A DNA stretch of 64,000 bases from contig JAPFBL010001043.1 in assembly GCA_026182355.1 (NCBI GenBank), forward strand, positions 22,456 through 86,455. The letters are read 5' to 3'. Shown in pieces: positions 24,610-34,126 of this stretch. Position 1 is the stretch's first letter, and each line of letters starts with the position of its first letter. Under the pieces are notes generated by a model, which worked only from the letters and a program-made list of their open reading frames with translations, was not told the DNA's origin and ran no database searches. The DNA comes from Hermatobates lingyangjiaoensis. Lineage: Eukaryota > Arthropoda > Insecta > Hemiptera > Hermatobatidae. Position numbers and translations under genes: made by a program.

Positions 24610-24720
24610 TCTTCAATTTAAAGATACTCTTATTTGAAGATAAAAACAATATTTACAAGAAAAAATAATAAATTTTATTTTTTTGATAAAATTAAAAATA
24701 AAACTAGAAGGAAAATTGAA

Positions 24721-25413
24721 ATGCTGATAAAAAAAAATTATAATTTAATAACATTAAATTCACGTGAATATGCTTATCAAATATTAAAACAAAATATTAT
24801 GGAATTTATTATTTTACCAGGAACATTAATTTCTGAAAACCAATTAAGCAAAGAATTAAAAATTTCACGAACTCCAATTCGTGAAGCTCTTAAAGAATTA
24901 CAAACAGAAGGATTAATTGAAATTATTCCTCAGAAAGGAACTTTTATTTCTAAAATTAATATTCAACAAGCTGAAAATGCTATTTTAATTCGTAAAGCTG
25001 TAGAAATTGAAATTTTAAAGCAAGCATGTATGACTATTTTTTCTAATGATATCTGAGATAAAATTAATGAAAATATTAATCAACAAGAAAAACTAATTAT
25101 TAATCCTTCCCTTAATAACCTACTATTCTATGAATTAGACAACAAATTTCATGAATTAATTTTTAAAGCTGTTAATCATAAGCAAATTTGGCATAAATTA
25201 CGTTCAATGGCAATAAGTTACGATCGCATTCGCATTATTGAAATTATTGATAAAGTTAATTTACATGTAATTTTATCCCAACATAAAGAAGAAATTAAAA
25301 TTATCAAAAATAAAGATATTGCTAAAATTGATGTTTTTATGCATGATCATACCCATAATTTTCTAAAAGCTATTCCTTATCTTCAAAAAAAATTTCCTAT
25401 GATTTTCAAATAA
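24721..25413 (+). CDS. GntR-family (FadR/UxuR-type) regulator of uronate use
   Basis: The 230-residue regulator has a winged helix at the N terminus (PGTLISENQLSKELKISRTP then IREALKELQTEGLIEIIPQKGTFIS) and an all-helical FCD-type effector domain that includes FHELIFKAV and HDHTHNFLKAI. Such proteins (UxuR, ExuR, KdgR in other bacteria) sense uronates or 2-keto-3-deoxygluconate. The start at 24721 is preferred because AAGGA stands nine bases before it; an in-frame ATG at 24634 has no such site. Palindromes on both sides suggest it controls the divergent operon, itself and kdgA-kdgK. Confidence 0.88.
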
Positions 25414-25422
25414 CTATTTTTT

Positions 25423-25440
25423 TTACTTGTATACAAGTAA
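25423..25440. promoter_or_regulatory. Probable GntR operator upstream of kdgA (may also terminate gntR)
   Basis: TTACTTGTATACAAGTAA is a perfect 18-base palindrome with A and T runs on both sides, 10 bases after the gntR stop and about 33 bases before kdgA. It shares TTGTATACAA with the site at 24554. Its shape would also allow it to act as a terminator. Confidence 0.75.
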
Positions 25441-25472
25441 AAAAAAAGGTATATTTTGTATGAGGTGAAAAA

Positions 25473-26117
25473 ATGAAAACAATTAAAGAAATTATTCACG
25501 ATAATAAGATTATTGCTGTAATCAGAACTTCAAATTCAAAAAAGGCATTGCAAGCAATTGATGCTTGTATTGATGGTGGCATTAAAACTATTGAGATAAC
25601 TTTTACAATTCCTAATGTAGAAGATGTCCTTATGCAAAGCATCAAAAAATATCAACTACAATCTGATATTATTATTGGTGCTGGAACAGTTTTAACCGAA
25701 AAACAAGCGCAAATAGCAATTAATAATGGCTGCCAATTTATTGTTGCCCCTAATTTTAACCCTAAAGTTAATAGTTACTGTCACAGTCAAAATATTTTAT
25801 ATGTTCCTGGAGCAATGACAATTAATGAAATTACAACTATCATGGATTATAATATTTCATTAATAAAATTATTTCCTGCTACAACATATACACCTAATTA
25901 TATTAAAGCATTACATGGCCCATTACCAAAAGTTAAAATTATGCCTACTGGAGGCATTAATGAAAGTAATTTAAAGCAATGATTGGCTAATGGAGCCTTT
26001 GCTTGTGGGATTGGCGGTAATTTAATTGCTCCTATTGAAGATAATGACTACAATGCAGTTGTCAAAAAAGCACAAGATTATGTTAAATTAGCACAGGAAT
26101 TTAATAATGATAAATAA
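25473..26117 (+). CDS. kdgA: 2-dehydro-3-deoxy-phosphogluconate aldolase
   Basis: KdgA splits KDPG into pyruvate and glyceraldehyde-3-phosphate. The 214-residue protein shows AVIRTSN, GGIKTIEITF (catalytic Glu), GAGTVLT, the Schiff-base lysine in IKLFPA, and MPTGGI. GAGGTG stands before the ATG. Its end overlaps the next gene by 11 bases. Together with kdgK it connects the uronate pathway to glycolysis. Confidence 0.94.
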
Positions 26118-27129
26118 AAGTGTTGGAGTAATCGGTGAACCACTAATACGTCTAAGTTTACCTGTCGGAACTGATTTTAATAATAACACTGCTCTTCATT
26201 TTAACTATGGAGGTGCTGAAATTAATGTTGGGTTAAATTTATCTCAATGAAATCATCAAGTATATTTAATAAGTAATCTCCCTGATAATTTACTAGGTCA
26301 AAAATATTATCAATATTTACAAAACCAAAAAATTATTACAAAATACTTGCAATTAATTGCTAATAGTCGTCTTGGATTATACTATTGCACTCCTGCTAAT
26401 AGTATTAGCAATAGTCAAATAATTTATGATCGACAAAATTCTGCCTTTTGTTATTGAAATCCGTCAACTACAGAATTAAAAGAAATAGCAATGGAAATTG
26501 ATCATTTACATTTTTCTGGAATTACTTTAGCATTAAATACTACAATTCGTAATAAATTACTAGCATTAGTTAAAATTTTACATCAACAAAATAAAACAAT
26601 TAGTTTTGATTTTAACTATCGCAGCAATTTATGGTCCTTGCAAGACGCTTATCAAACTTTTAACAGCTTTCTGCCATATATAGATTATCTTTTTTGTGGA
26701 TATAAGGATTTAACAAAAGTTTTAAAAGTTATCCCTGACAATAAAAACATCTGAACTAAAACGGATTTAGAGCACGGATGACAACTTTTAATTAAAAAAT
26801 ATCCTAATTTAAAAGTACTCGCTGCAACTCAAAGAGAAATTTTTTCTCCGATTGCTCAAAAAATAACTGGGTTTTTATATTTTCAAAATAACATTTATGT
26901 TTCTCCTACATTAACAATTAGTCAAGTTATTGACCGAATTGGAACGGGTGATAGTTTTTCAAGCGGAACTTTATATTCTATTTTTAATAATTTTGCCCCC
27001 CAAGAAATTGTTAATTTTGCTATTAGTAACTGTGTTTTAAAACATACAATGTATGGCGATCATCACAATTTTTCTGTAGCAGAAATTGATAATCTTATTC
27101 CTAATCTTAATAATGATATTAAGCGTTAA
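26107..27129 (+). CDS. kdgK: 2-dehydro-3-deoxygluconokinase
   Basis: A PfkB-family sugar kinase of 340 residues that would phosphorylate 2-keto-3-deoxygluconate to KDPG. Visible are the N-terminal GEPLIRLS, the GGAEINVGLNLS substrate region, FDFNYRSNLW, and the catalytic signature DRIGTGDSFSSG near residue 277. The family's usual GAGD reads GTGD here, but the catalytic Asp is kept. It overlaps kdgA and ends before a strong terminator. Confidence 0.9.
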
Positions 27130-27156
27130 TATAATAAATATTATAATTTTTTAACA

Positions 27157-27193
27157 AAAAAACTGAGTTTATATTTATATAAACTCAGTTTTT
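27157..27193 (+). terminator. Terminator of gntR-kdgA-kdgK
   Basis: AAAACTGAGTTTATAT and ATATAAACTCAGTTTT pair around a very short loop, with a T run following. It lies 28 bases after the kdgK stop. Confidence 0.88.
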
Positions 27194-27317
27194 TACTTAT
27201 ATTATTTGAAAAAAATACTTGTCAGAAAAAACTATTTACTATTTAACGGTTTTGCCTTATTGCCATAATCTTCAATCATTTTTAAATTATGAAAAATTGT
27301 TACTAACAAAGAAAATA

Positions 27318-27343
27318 CTATTTACAAAATACAAATAGTATTT
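27318..27343 (-). terminator. Terminator of the glycyl-radical remnant
   Basis: AATACTATTT and AAATAGTATT pair around a short loop just beyond the stop of the minus-strand remnant. Confidence 0.55.
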
Positions 27344-27347
27344 AAAA

Positions 27348-27578
27348 TTACATTCCTTCATAGAAGGTTCAGGAAATAATCTCTTCTTGTTGTTCTTTTG
27401 TTAATTTAACAAAATTAACAGCATAACCTGAAACTTGAATGGTTAATTGTGGCTATAATTCAGGGTTTTTTTGTTCATCGCGTAATACATCACGATCTGC
27501 TGCCCACCTTTTATTAATGTAACCACCAATCATGCTTGCCAAATTACTTACTTGTGAATCTGAGATATTTACTGCCAT
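27348..27578 (-). pseudogene. Glycyl-radical domain remnant (pyruvate formate-lyase C terminus or GrcA)
   Basis: About 75 residues match the C terminus of pyruvate formate-lyase and its spare-part protein GrcA: PQLTIQVSGYAVNFVKLTKE carries the radical Gly, followed by the family-like end EEIISWTFYEGM. The preceding part (NLASMIGGYINKRWAADRDV) lacks the usual conserved HLNVNVL block. One in-frame TAG (27453-27455) precedes the radical motif. AAAAGGA stands before the ATG at 27578, so the short frame keeps a translation start. It may be a broken GrcA-like gene or the stump of a deleted pflB. Confidence 0.7.
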
Positions 27579-27757
27579 ATTATTTATATCCTTTTATTTT
27601 TAAAATATAATTATACTCCAAAAAAATTTTTATTAAGATAAAAAATAAAAATTTTTTCTATTTTTACCAATACATTATATATATAATATACTATAGTTTA
27701 AATTATAAATTTATTCCTATAAACTTAACTATTTTCTTAGTAAAAAAAATATTAAAC

Positions 27758-27784
27758 AAAAAACTATCAACTGATAGTTTTTGC
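27758..27784 (-). terminator. Terminator of the small repeat protein gene
   Basis: AAAAACTATCA and TGATAGTTTTT pair around a tiny loop, 26 bases beyond the stop at 27810. Confidence 0.75.
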
Positions 27785-27809
27785 CATTACTAAATTTTTA
27801 AGATATCCT

Positions 27810-28145
27810 TTAAGATTTGTTGTTTTTATCATTTTTTCCTGATTGAGCTAAAACTGATCCTGCAACTGATGTAGCAATTTTAGGATATTTTTTATTTTTA
27901 TTACGAACAATTTTAGCTGATAATGAGCTTACTTCTTCACTAGTTTCTTTTGATTCAACACGATTAGCTTGTGCTAAGGCAGAAGCCGCTACAGTTTTTA
28001 CCTCAGAACTCATATTTTCATCACGTAAAATTTTGCTTGCTTTGCTCGCTATTTCTTTGCTTGTTAACTTATCATTATATTCTTCTTCTGGCTGATTATT
28101 TTTTTTGTTTCTGTGAAATCATTTTTTAAAGCAATTTTTAAACAT
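27810..28145 (-). CDS. Small cytoplasmic protein with two repeats of an SKxxR...AASALAQ motif
   Basis: The 111-residue protein starts with a basic head (MFKNCFKKWFHRNKK). Two related helical units follow: ASKASKILRDENMSSEVKTV then AASALAQ, and SSLSAKIVRNKNKKYPKIAT then SVAGSVLAQ. Short bacterial proteins with similar Ala/Ser/Lys repeats exist, but I know no function for them. AGGAG precedes the ATG. It is a single-gene unit with its own terminator. Confidence 0.7.
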
Positions 28146-28406
28146 AAATAATTCTCCTTACACATGAATAGTTTAAAATTTGTAAGTAATATCTTATGTT
28201 AATATGTTATATAGTTTAATTATATCATATGAAAAATTATAAGCAGCAATTTTTATTAAGAAAAAAGCAAAAAGTCTTAATAACAACGAAAATAATTAAA
28301 TTTAAACAATAAAAATATAAATTAATTTATTTTATTATACTATTTGTTTTATTGTAATATCTAAACATATATTATCTTATAAAATTTATAGTTACTTAAA
28401 ACAGTT

Positions 28407-29195
28407 TTAAAAAACAATTCCTGATGTTAATAATAAAATAATTGCCACAATTTCTTTAATAATAACACCAGCCATTACAATAACATATACTCATAAAACA
28501 TGTTTTTCTGTCATTTTTTTATTAACAATTGGGCCTGTTAAAGCACCAAAAAATGATGCAATAATTAAAGGAATAACTAAATATCAGTTAAAACTAGCAA
28601 ACATAGTAGTATCATTTTGAACAAAATTAATAGTAATAGCAATTATAGTAATTACAATTTTTAGAATTAAAGTAATTGGAGGAATGTTTTTCATATCTTT
28701 ACTAAAAAAAATTAATAACACTGGAATAAAAATTAATCCCCCACCAATACCTAAAGTAGTAGCAATGAAAGACACTAAAAACCCGAACAATGGTAAATAA
28801 TAATTTGGCAATTTTAATGTATGAACATGATTACGAATAATACCCATTATCATTCCAAATGTTAATGTTAAAATTAATAATATATCAAAATAGATTCCAG
28901 TAATATATTGCGTAACATACAAACTAGATATACTAACTCCAGGAATAACTCCTAAAGATAAAAAAAAGCAATATTTTCAATCTAAATGAGCATGCTGACT
29001 AAAATATTTAATTGATCCAAAAATTCCTAAAACTAAAATGCTTATCATTGATAATGTTTTAGGAATTAACTCATTGCTATGAAATAAAATTACTAATAAT
29101 GGTACTGAAATAATGCCCCCACCAATGCCTAATAATCCACCGATAAAACTAGCAACATAACCAATTATAAAAACCCATAAATAATTTTCTCACAC
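28407..29195 (-). CDS. Sulfite exporter TauE/SafE-family membrane protein
   Basis: The 262-residue protein has about eight helices and two copies of the family repeat: GGLLGIGGGIISVPLLVI near the start and ATTLGIGGGLIFIPVLLI in the second half. Members export sulfite, sulfoacetate or other organic anions. The start is GTG at 29195, behind GAGGA at good distance; no ATG fits. It stands alone. The substrate in this organism is unknown. Confidence 0.85.
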
Positions 29196-29310
29196 TGTTA
29201 TTTTCCTCAATAAAGATCTTAATAAATTATTTTACCAGTAAATATTAAAATAAAATTTTATCCACTAACTTTTTTATTATTTTATTTCTAAAATAATAAT
29301 AATAATAAAC

Positions 29311-29649
29311 TTATATTTTAATAATAGCAACAGCTACAGTATACTTTTGTTCATGACTAATTGATAATAAAATATTAGGCATCTCTTGATTATTTATCTT
29401 TACTAATAAATTATTATTATTATTATAAATAATATTAATATTCGGTAATGTTGTTACTAAGTGATTATTTGCCTTAAAAATAGCTTCTTTAGCAGCTCAT
29501 CTACCTGCTAAAAATTCTTTCTGGCGTTTTTTTGTTAACAACTGATAAAATAATTGCTGCTCTTCAGACGATAAAATTTTATTAATAAATGATAACGACA
29601 TTTTAAGACGTTTATTCTGCACAAGATCAATCCCTAACCCAGTAATCAT
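29311..29649 (-). CDS. acpS: Holo-[acyl-carrier-protein] synthase
   Basis: AcpS adds the phosphopantetheine arm from CoA to acyl carrier protein. The 112-residue protein has the GIDLVQNKRL start motif with the metal-binding Asp, FLAGRWAAKEAIFKA (catalytic Glu and Lys) and LLSISHEQKYTVA. The length is normal. It is divergent from rnhC, with about 65 bases between. Confidence 0.9.
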
Positions 29650-29715
29650 ATTTCCCTCTACTATTTATCAATATCATTATATAATATATATAGATTTAAT
29701 GTAAAGGAGAAAAAA

Positions 29716-30612
29716 ATGACACAGAGTTTTAAGAATGTTAATTCTGAAATAATTAATAAAATAATTATCAACGAAAAAAACTCACAAATTATTCAAAATG
29801 ATCCACATAAAAAATATGTTTTTAATAAAAATAATACTATTATTACAATTTATTATAATAACACTGTTTTATTTCAAGGCAGTAATATTGAACCTATTGT
29901 TCAACAATATTTTCCAATAATTAATAAATCTATTAATAAAAAACCAATTAATAACAATGTTAATAACTATAATGCTAATATTATTGGTAATGATGAAGTT
30001 GGTGTTGGAGATATTTTTGGCCCACTTGTTGTTAGCAGTTGCTTTCTTTCACAAAATAGTCAAAAAATTTTAAGTAAACTCCCAATTAAAGATAGTAAAA
30101 AAATGACAACTATACAAATAATAAAATTAGCTCCTCAAATTATAGCAAATACCCAAAATACTACAATTATTATTGACAATTTAACATATAACCAATGATA
30201 TTCACAAGATCAAAATAGTCATATTATAAAAGCTCGTGCTCATAATCAAGCATTGCTTAAACTACTAACAACTTACCCTAACTTAAAAACTATTCCAATT
30301 GTTATTGACCAGTTTGCATCACTTAAAAATTATTTTAAATATTTAGTAAATGAACCACAAGTTATTCAACATCAAGTAACCTTAACTCCACAAGGTGAAA
30401 CAAAATATTTAGCTATTGCCTGCAGTGCTATTATTAGTCGATTTTATTTTTTGCAAACATTAACAACCCTTGAAAAAAAATGGCACTTAACATTCCCTTT
30501 AGGAAGTAGTAACCATGTAAAAACAATTGCTCAACAATATTATGAAAATTATGGTGCTAAACAATGTATAAATTTTATGAAACTTCATTTTAATCGTCAG
30601 ATTGCAAATTAA
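29716..30612 (+). CDS. rnhC: Ribonuclease HIII
   Basis: RNase HIII cuts RNA in RNA-DNA hybrids. The 298-residue protein has an N-terminal TBP-like substrate-binding domain and then the catalytic motif GNDEVGVGDIFGPLVV near residue 90, DSKKM, IDQF and the C-terminal SSNHVKTIAQQYY. One Trp is coded by TGA near 30197. AAAGGAG precedes the ATG. Its 3' end overlaps the convergent deaminase gene by 23 bases. Confidence 0.92.
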
Positions 30613-31075
30613 TTGTTACTGATAAAGGCTTTAAATAACGATAATTAACATTAGCCTTTGTAAACATTAGTTTTGCTGCTTGAGCATCAAGTGTATCATA
30701 ATATTTATCATTATCATAAATAACTTCATTAACTCCAGCTTGAATAATTATCTTAGCACAACCAGAGCAAGGAAATAAAGTAGTATAAATTTTACAACCG
30801 CTTAAATCACTACGAGCACTAACAATGGCATTTAACTCAGCATGAGCAACAAACGGATATTTAGTTGCTAAATAATCGCCTTCACGTGCTCAAGAAAAAT
30901 CTTCATCATTTAAACCACGCGGTAGACCATTATATCCTGTTGCTACAATTTGTGATAAATAGTTAACAATACAACTTCCGACTTGAGTATGAGGATCTTT
31001 ACTGCGCATAGCACAGACATGTGCAACTGCTAAAAAGAAATTATCCCATGATAAATAATCATCGCGCTGATACAT
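30590..31075 (-). CDS. dCMP deaminase (ComEB-like)
   Basis: The 161-residue cytidine/deoxycytidylate deaminase has zinc motifs HAELNAI (near residue 79) and PCSGCAK (near residue 107), and the dCMP-type GYNGLPRG upstream. It supplies dUMP for thymidylate synthesis. Its start lies three bases after the stop of the upstream membrane protein gene, so it is probably translated from the lspA-rluD transcript. The 3' end overlaps rnhC on the other strand. Confidence 0.92.
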
Positions 31076-31078
31076 TAA

Positions 31079-32494
31079 TTATCACCAACAACTAAAATAA
31101 TTATTACTATAACTAACTAAATTCATTTTTCCCATTGGTAAAGTTGTTAAAAATTGTGTAGCAAAATTATTAATTTCATTAAGATTATTACTATTAACAA
31201 AATAATAATTGTTAATCATATTATCAACAGTTAGTTTAGTTGAGATTTTTCAATTAATGTAAATGTGATACATGTTTAAAACATCATAGTTTACAGCAGG
31301 AACATAATTAGCAATATTTAATAAAATAATTGCTGTAATAAAAAATATTAATAATAAAATAATTGGAATAATTAAATCAACAAGACTATTATTTTTATTT
31401 CATTTTAAAACAAAAGTAAATGCATAACTGCCAAGACAAACAGCCAAAATTTCAATATATCAATAAACTAATGACGCAATATTAGTTAAATTTAATAATG
31501 GCATTAAAATTAAATATGTTAATAACAAATAACTACGAACTCGTGAATTATAAGTTAATAAATCAGTGTGTTGATAATTATAACTTTTCATTGCTCCATA
31601 AATTAAGGCAATAATAAATCATGGACCTGAGATAACATCATTAGGAAAAACACTCATTAAAAATAAACCTAATAATGGTGTCACTACCAAATATAAAATT
31701 AACAAGCGTCATCATTTCATTGAAATTTCTAAATATCCAATTGCTCAATATAAAATAAAAAAGCAAACTAGTAAATTAATAAAAGAACCAAAAAATGGAA
31801 AAGTTCAAAAACGCCAAATTTGTAAAGATCAAACAATTAAATCTCGGGTTAAACCACCAAAAACTAACTCTTGACTATTAAATCCAATATAACCTAACAA
31901 AGAATTATTACTAAAAAAAGTAATAACTAAAGTAACAATAATAAATGCTAAAATTGGTCCTAAAAAAAATCATGAACCAATTAAATTACTTAATCTTGTT
32001 TTTTCTTTAATTTGCATAATATTTTTTGATAAAGCACTATTTTTATCATTAATACCCTGCAATAATTCTTCTTGTGATAAGGAAGAAATATTTTCTAACG
32101 CTTGATTATCTAATGCTTTTTGAAAACTAGGAAAATAAGTTAAAATTTGTTTCTCATATGAATAATGATCTACAAACAAAACAGTATTATCATCTTTAGT
32201 AAGTACCTGCGAATTATTATCAAATCAAACAATTGCTAATATACTAATTTTTGCTCGGGCATGTTTTTTAGCTAAATACTGTTTTAATTGTAAAACTACT
32301 TCATCATCAAAAGAAAAATTTTCAATTTTATCAAAATATTTATCAGTAATTGTAATAATTTGAAATTGGTGATGATCAATTTTATACAAATAAATATTAT
32401 TATTATTTTTTGCTTTTTTTCGATAAATCGCATATTTTTCATCTTTTATTAAATAGTCCACTACAGTCATTTTTTCTTTATCAAAATTAGCCAT
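31079..32494 (-). CDS. Rhomboid-fold-like membrane protein with cytoplasmic head
   Basis: The 471-residue protein has a soluble N-terminal domain of about 170 residues and then about six or more helices. The segment LTRDLIVWSLQIWRFWTFPF resembles the L1-loop entry of rhomboid proteases, and NDVISGPWFIIALIYG stands where the GASG serine motif would be. The Ala-Ser-Gly core is absent (ISGPW), as is a clear partner His. It may be an inactive rhomboid relative. It starts immediately after the rluD stop (TAAATG) and is followed within three bases by the deaminase gene. Confidence 0.55.
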
Positions 32495-33454
32495 TTATTT
32501 TTCCTCCAAGTGCTCTAATTCATATAATTTTTGTTGAAACTTCTCAGGTAAATCAGCTTCAAAAGTAAGCTTTTCATCTGTAACTGGATGAACAAAAGAT
32601 AATTTATAAGCATGTAAATACTGCCCAAAACTTAAATCAGCATTCTTAGAATTTCCATAAAGATTATCCCCTAACACCGAATGATGAATATATTGCAAAT
32701 GAACTCGGATTTGATGAGTTCGCCCTGTTTGTAGTTTACACTCTATATAAGTATAGCGAGAAAATCGTTTTTTTACAACTATATTTGTGATAGCTTCACG
32801 CCCATGATGGTTAGTTATCATCATTTTTTTACGGTCATGAAGACATCGCCCAATTGGAGCATCAATAGTAATTCGCTGTTCTAAAATTTGCCCAACCACA
32901 AGTGCTAAATAATAACGCTGCAACTCTCGTGTTTGTAACTGATGCTGTAGTTGTTGATGAACAAAATTATTTTTTGCAATAACTAATAAACCTGTTGTTT
33001 GTTTATCAAGACGATGAACTATACCTGGTCGAATTTTTCCGCTTAAATCTGATCAAGATGATGATTTTGCTAATAATCCATTTACTAATGTATCATCAAA
33101 ATGACCAGGAGCTGGATGAACAACTAGATTATTTGGTTTATCAATTACTAATAAATAATCATCTTCATAAATAATTGTAAAAGCAACAGGTTTAGCAACT
33201 GGAGAAATCATTTCATTAGTTTGATAATCTGGTAACAATGGCAATTCAATTTTAATATGGTCATTAATCTTCACAAGATAATTACTTGCTACTTGTTGAC
33301 TATTAACTAACACATAGTGCTGTTTAATTAAATCTTGAATTTTTGTTCGTGAATAATTTAAAATATTATGAAGTGAAAAAAAATCTACTAAAATTTTATC
33401 TAACCGATCACTATTACATGCAGTAAATGTATACACTACTAAGTTATTCATCAT
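32495..33454 (-). CDS. RluD-family 23S rRNA pseudouridine synthase
   Basis: The 319-residue protein has an N-terminal S4 RNA-binding domain and the catalytic motif GIVHRLDKQTTGLLV (Asp nucleophile) near residue 146, then QTGRTHQIRVHL. It would make pseudouridine in helix 69 of 23S rRNA; RluA or RluC specificity cannot be excluded. It starts inside the 3' end of lspA (11-base overlap), the usual lspA-rluD order of Firmicutes and Mollicutes. Confidence 0.9.
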
Positions 33455-34112
33455 TATTTTTTATTAATGAACTTTTTTTGTGTTCATTAACCTTATTTTG
33501 ATTATTATCTTTTTGAGTATTATTTATTTCATTACAATTAGAGTTATTAGTTGCTTCTTCTGCTCGTGGATGAAAATGATAAAATATTTCTAAACCAATC
33601 ATACTTAAAATAGTAACAACTAAAATTATAATACCACAGTTAACTCATATATCAGCAAAATTAAAAATACTATAAGGTGGAAATCACTGTCACGCAATAA
33701 AGTCAACAACTTGGCCATTATTTCAAATTCGATCAACTAAATTACCAAGCCCTCCTGTCATAATGAACAAAGCACCAATTGCTAATCCTTTATTATTTAA
33801 ATATAAAAATAAAAGAAAAGTAATAAGTGATACAGCAATTGCAACAGGAATAGTAATTGCTAAGTCATTTTGATTAATTCCAAAGGCAATACCGTTATTA
33901 AAAATTAATGAAAAGTCAATAACTCCTGGCATAAAATTTACAACAGCTCCTGGCTGTAATTGATGAAAGGCTATTTGTTTAGTAATTATATCAATTGTAA
34001 TTAAAATAAGAAATAAAGGTAATCCCCATATCAATTTAAACTTTCATTGGTAATCATGTGTCATAAAATGCTCTTTCATATCGGCAAAAAATTCTTTAAT
34101 TCGTGCTTGCAT
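33444..34112 (-). CDS. lspA: Signal peptidase II (lipoprotein signal peptidase)
   Basis: LspA cleaves the signal peptide before the lipid-modified Cys. The 222-residue protein has four helices and both catalytic Asp motifs: GGLGNLVDRI and YSIFNFADIWV. Family members have about 160 residues; here a polar N-terminal head and a hydrophilic Asn/Lys/Glu-rich C-terminal tail of about 45 residues are added. It works after Lgt on the lipoproteins of this window. Confidence 0.93.
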
Positions 34113-34126
34113 GTTTCTCCTTAAAA

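Noticed and set aside
27660..27720. tRNA or small RNA gene in the AT-rich gap
   Set aside because: No cloverleaf or conserved tRNA bases could be found there or elsewhere in the window.
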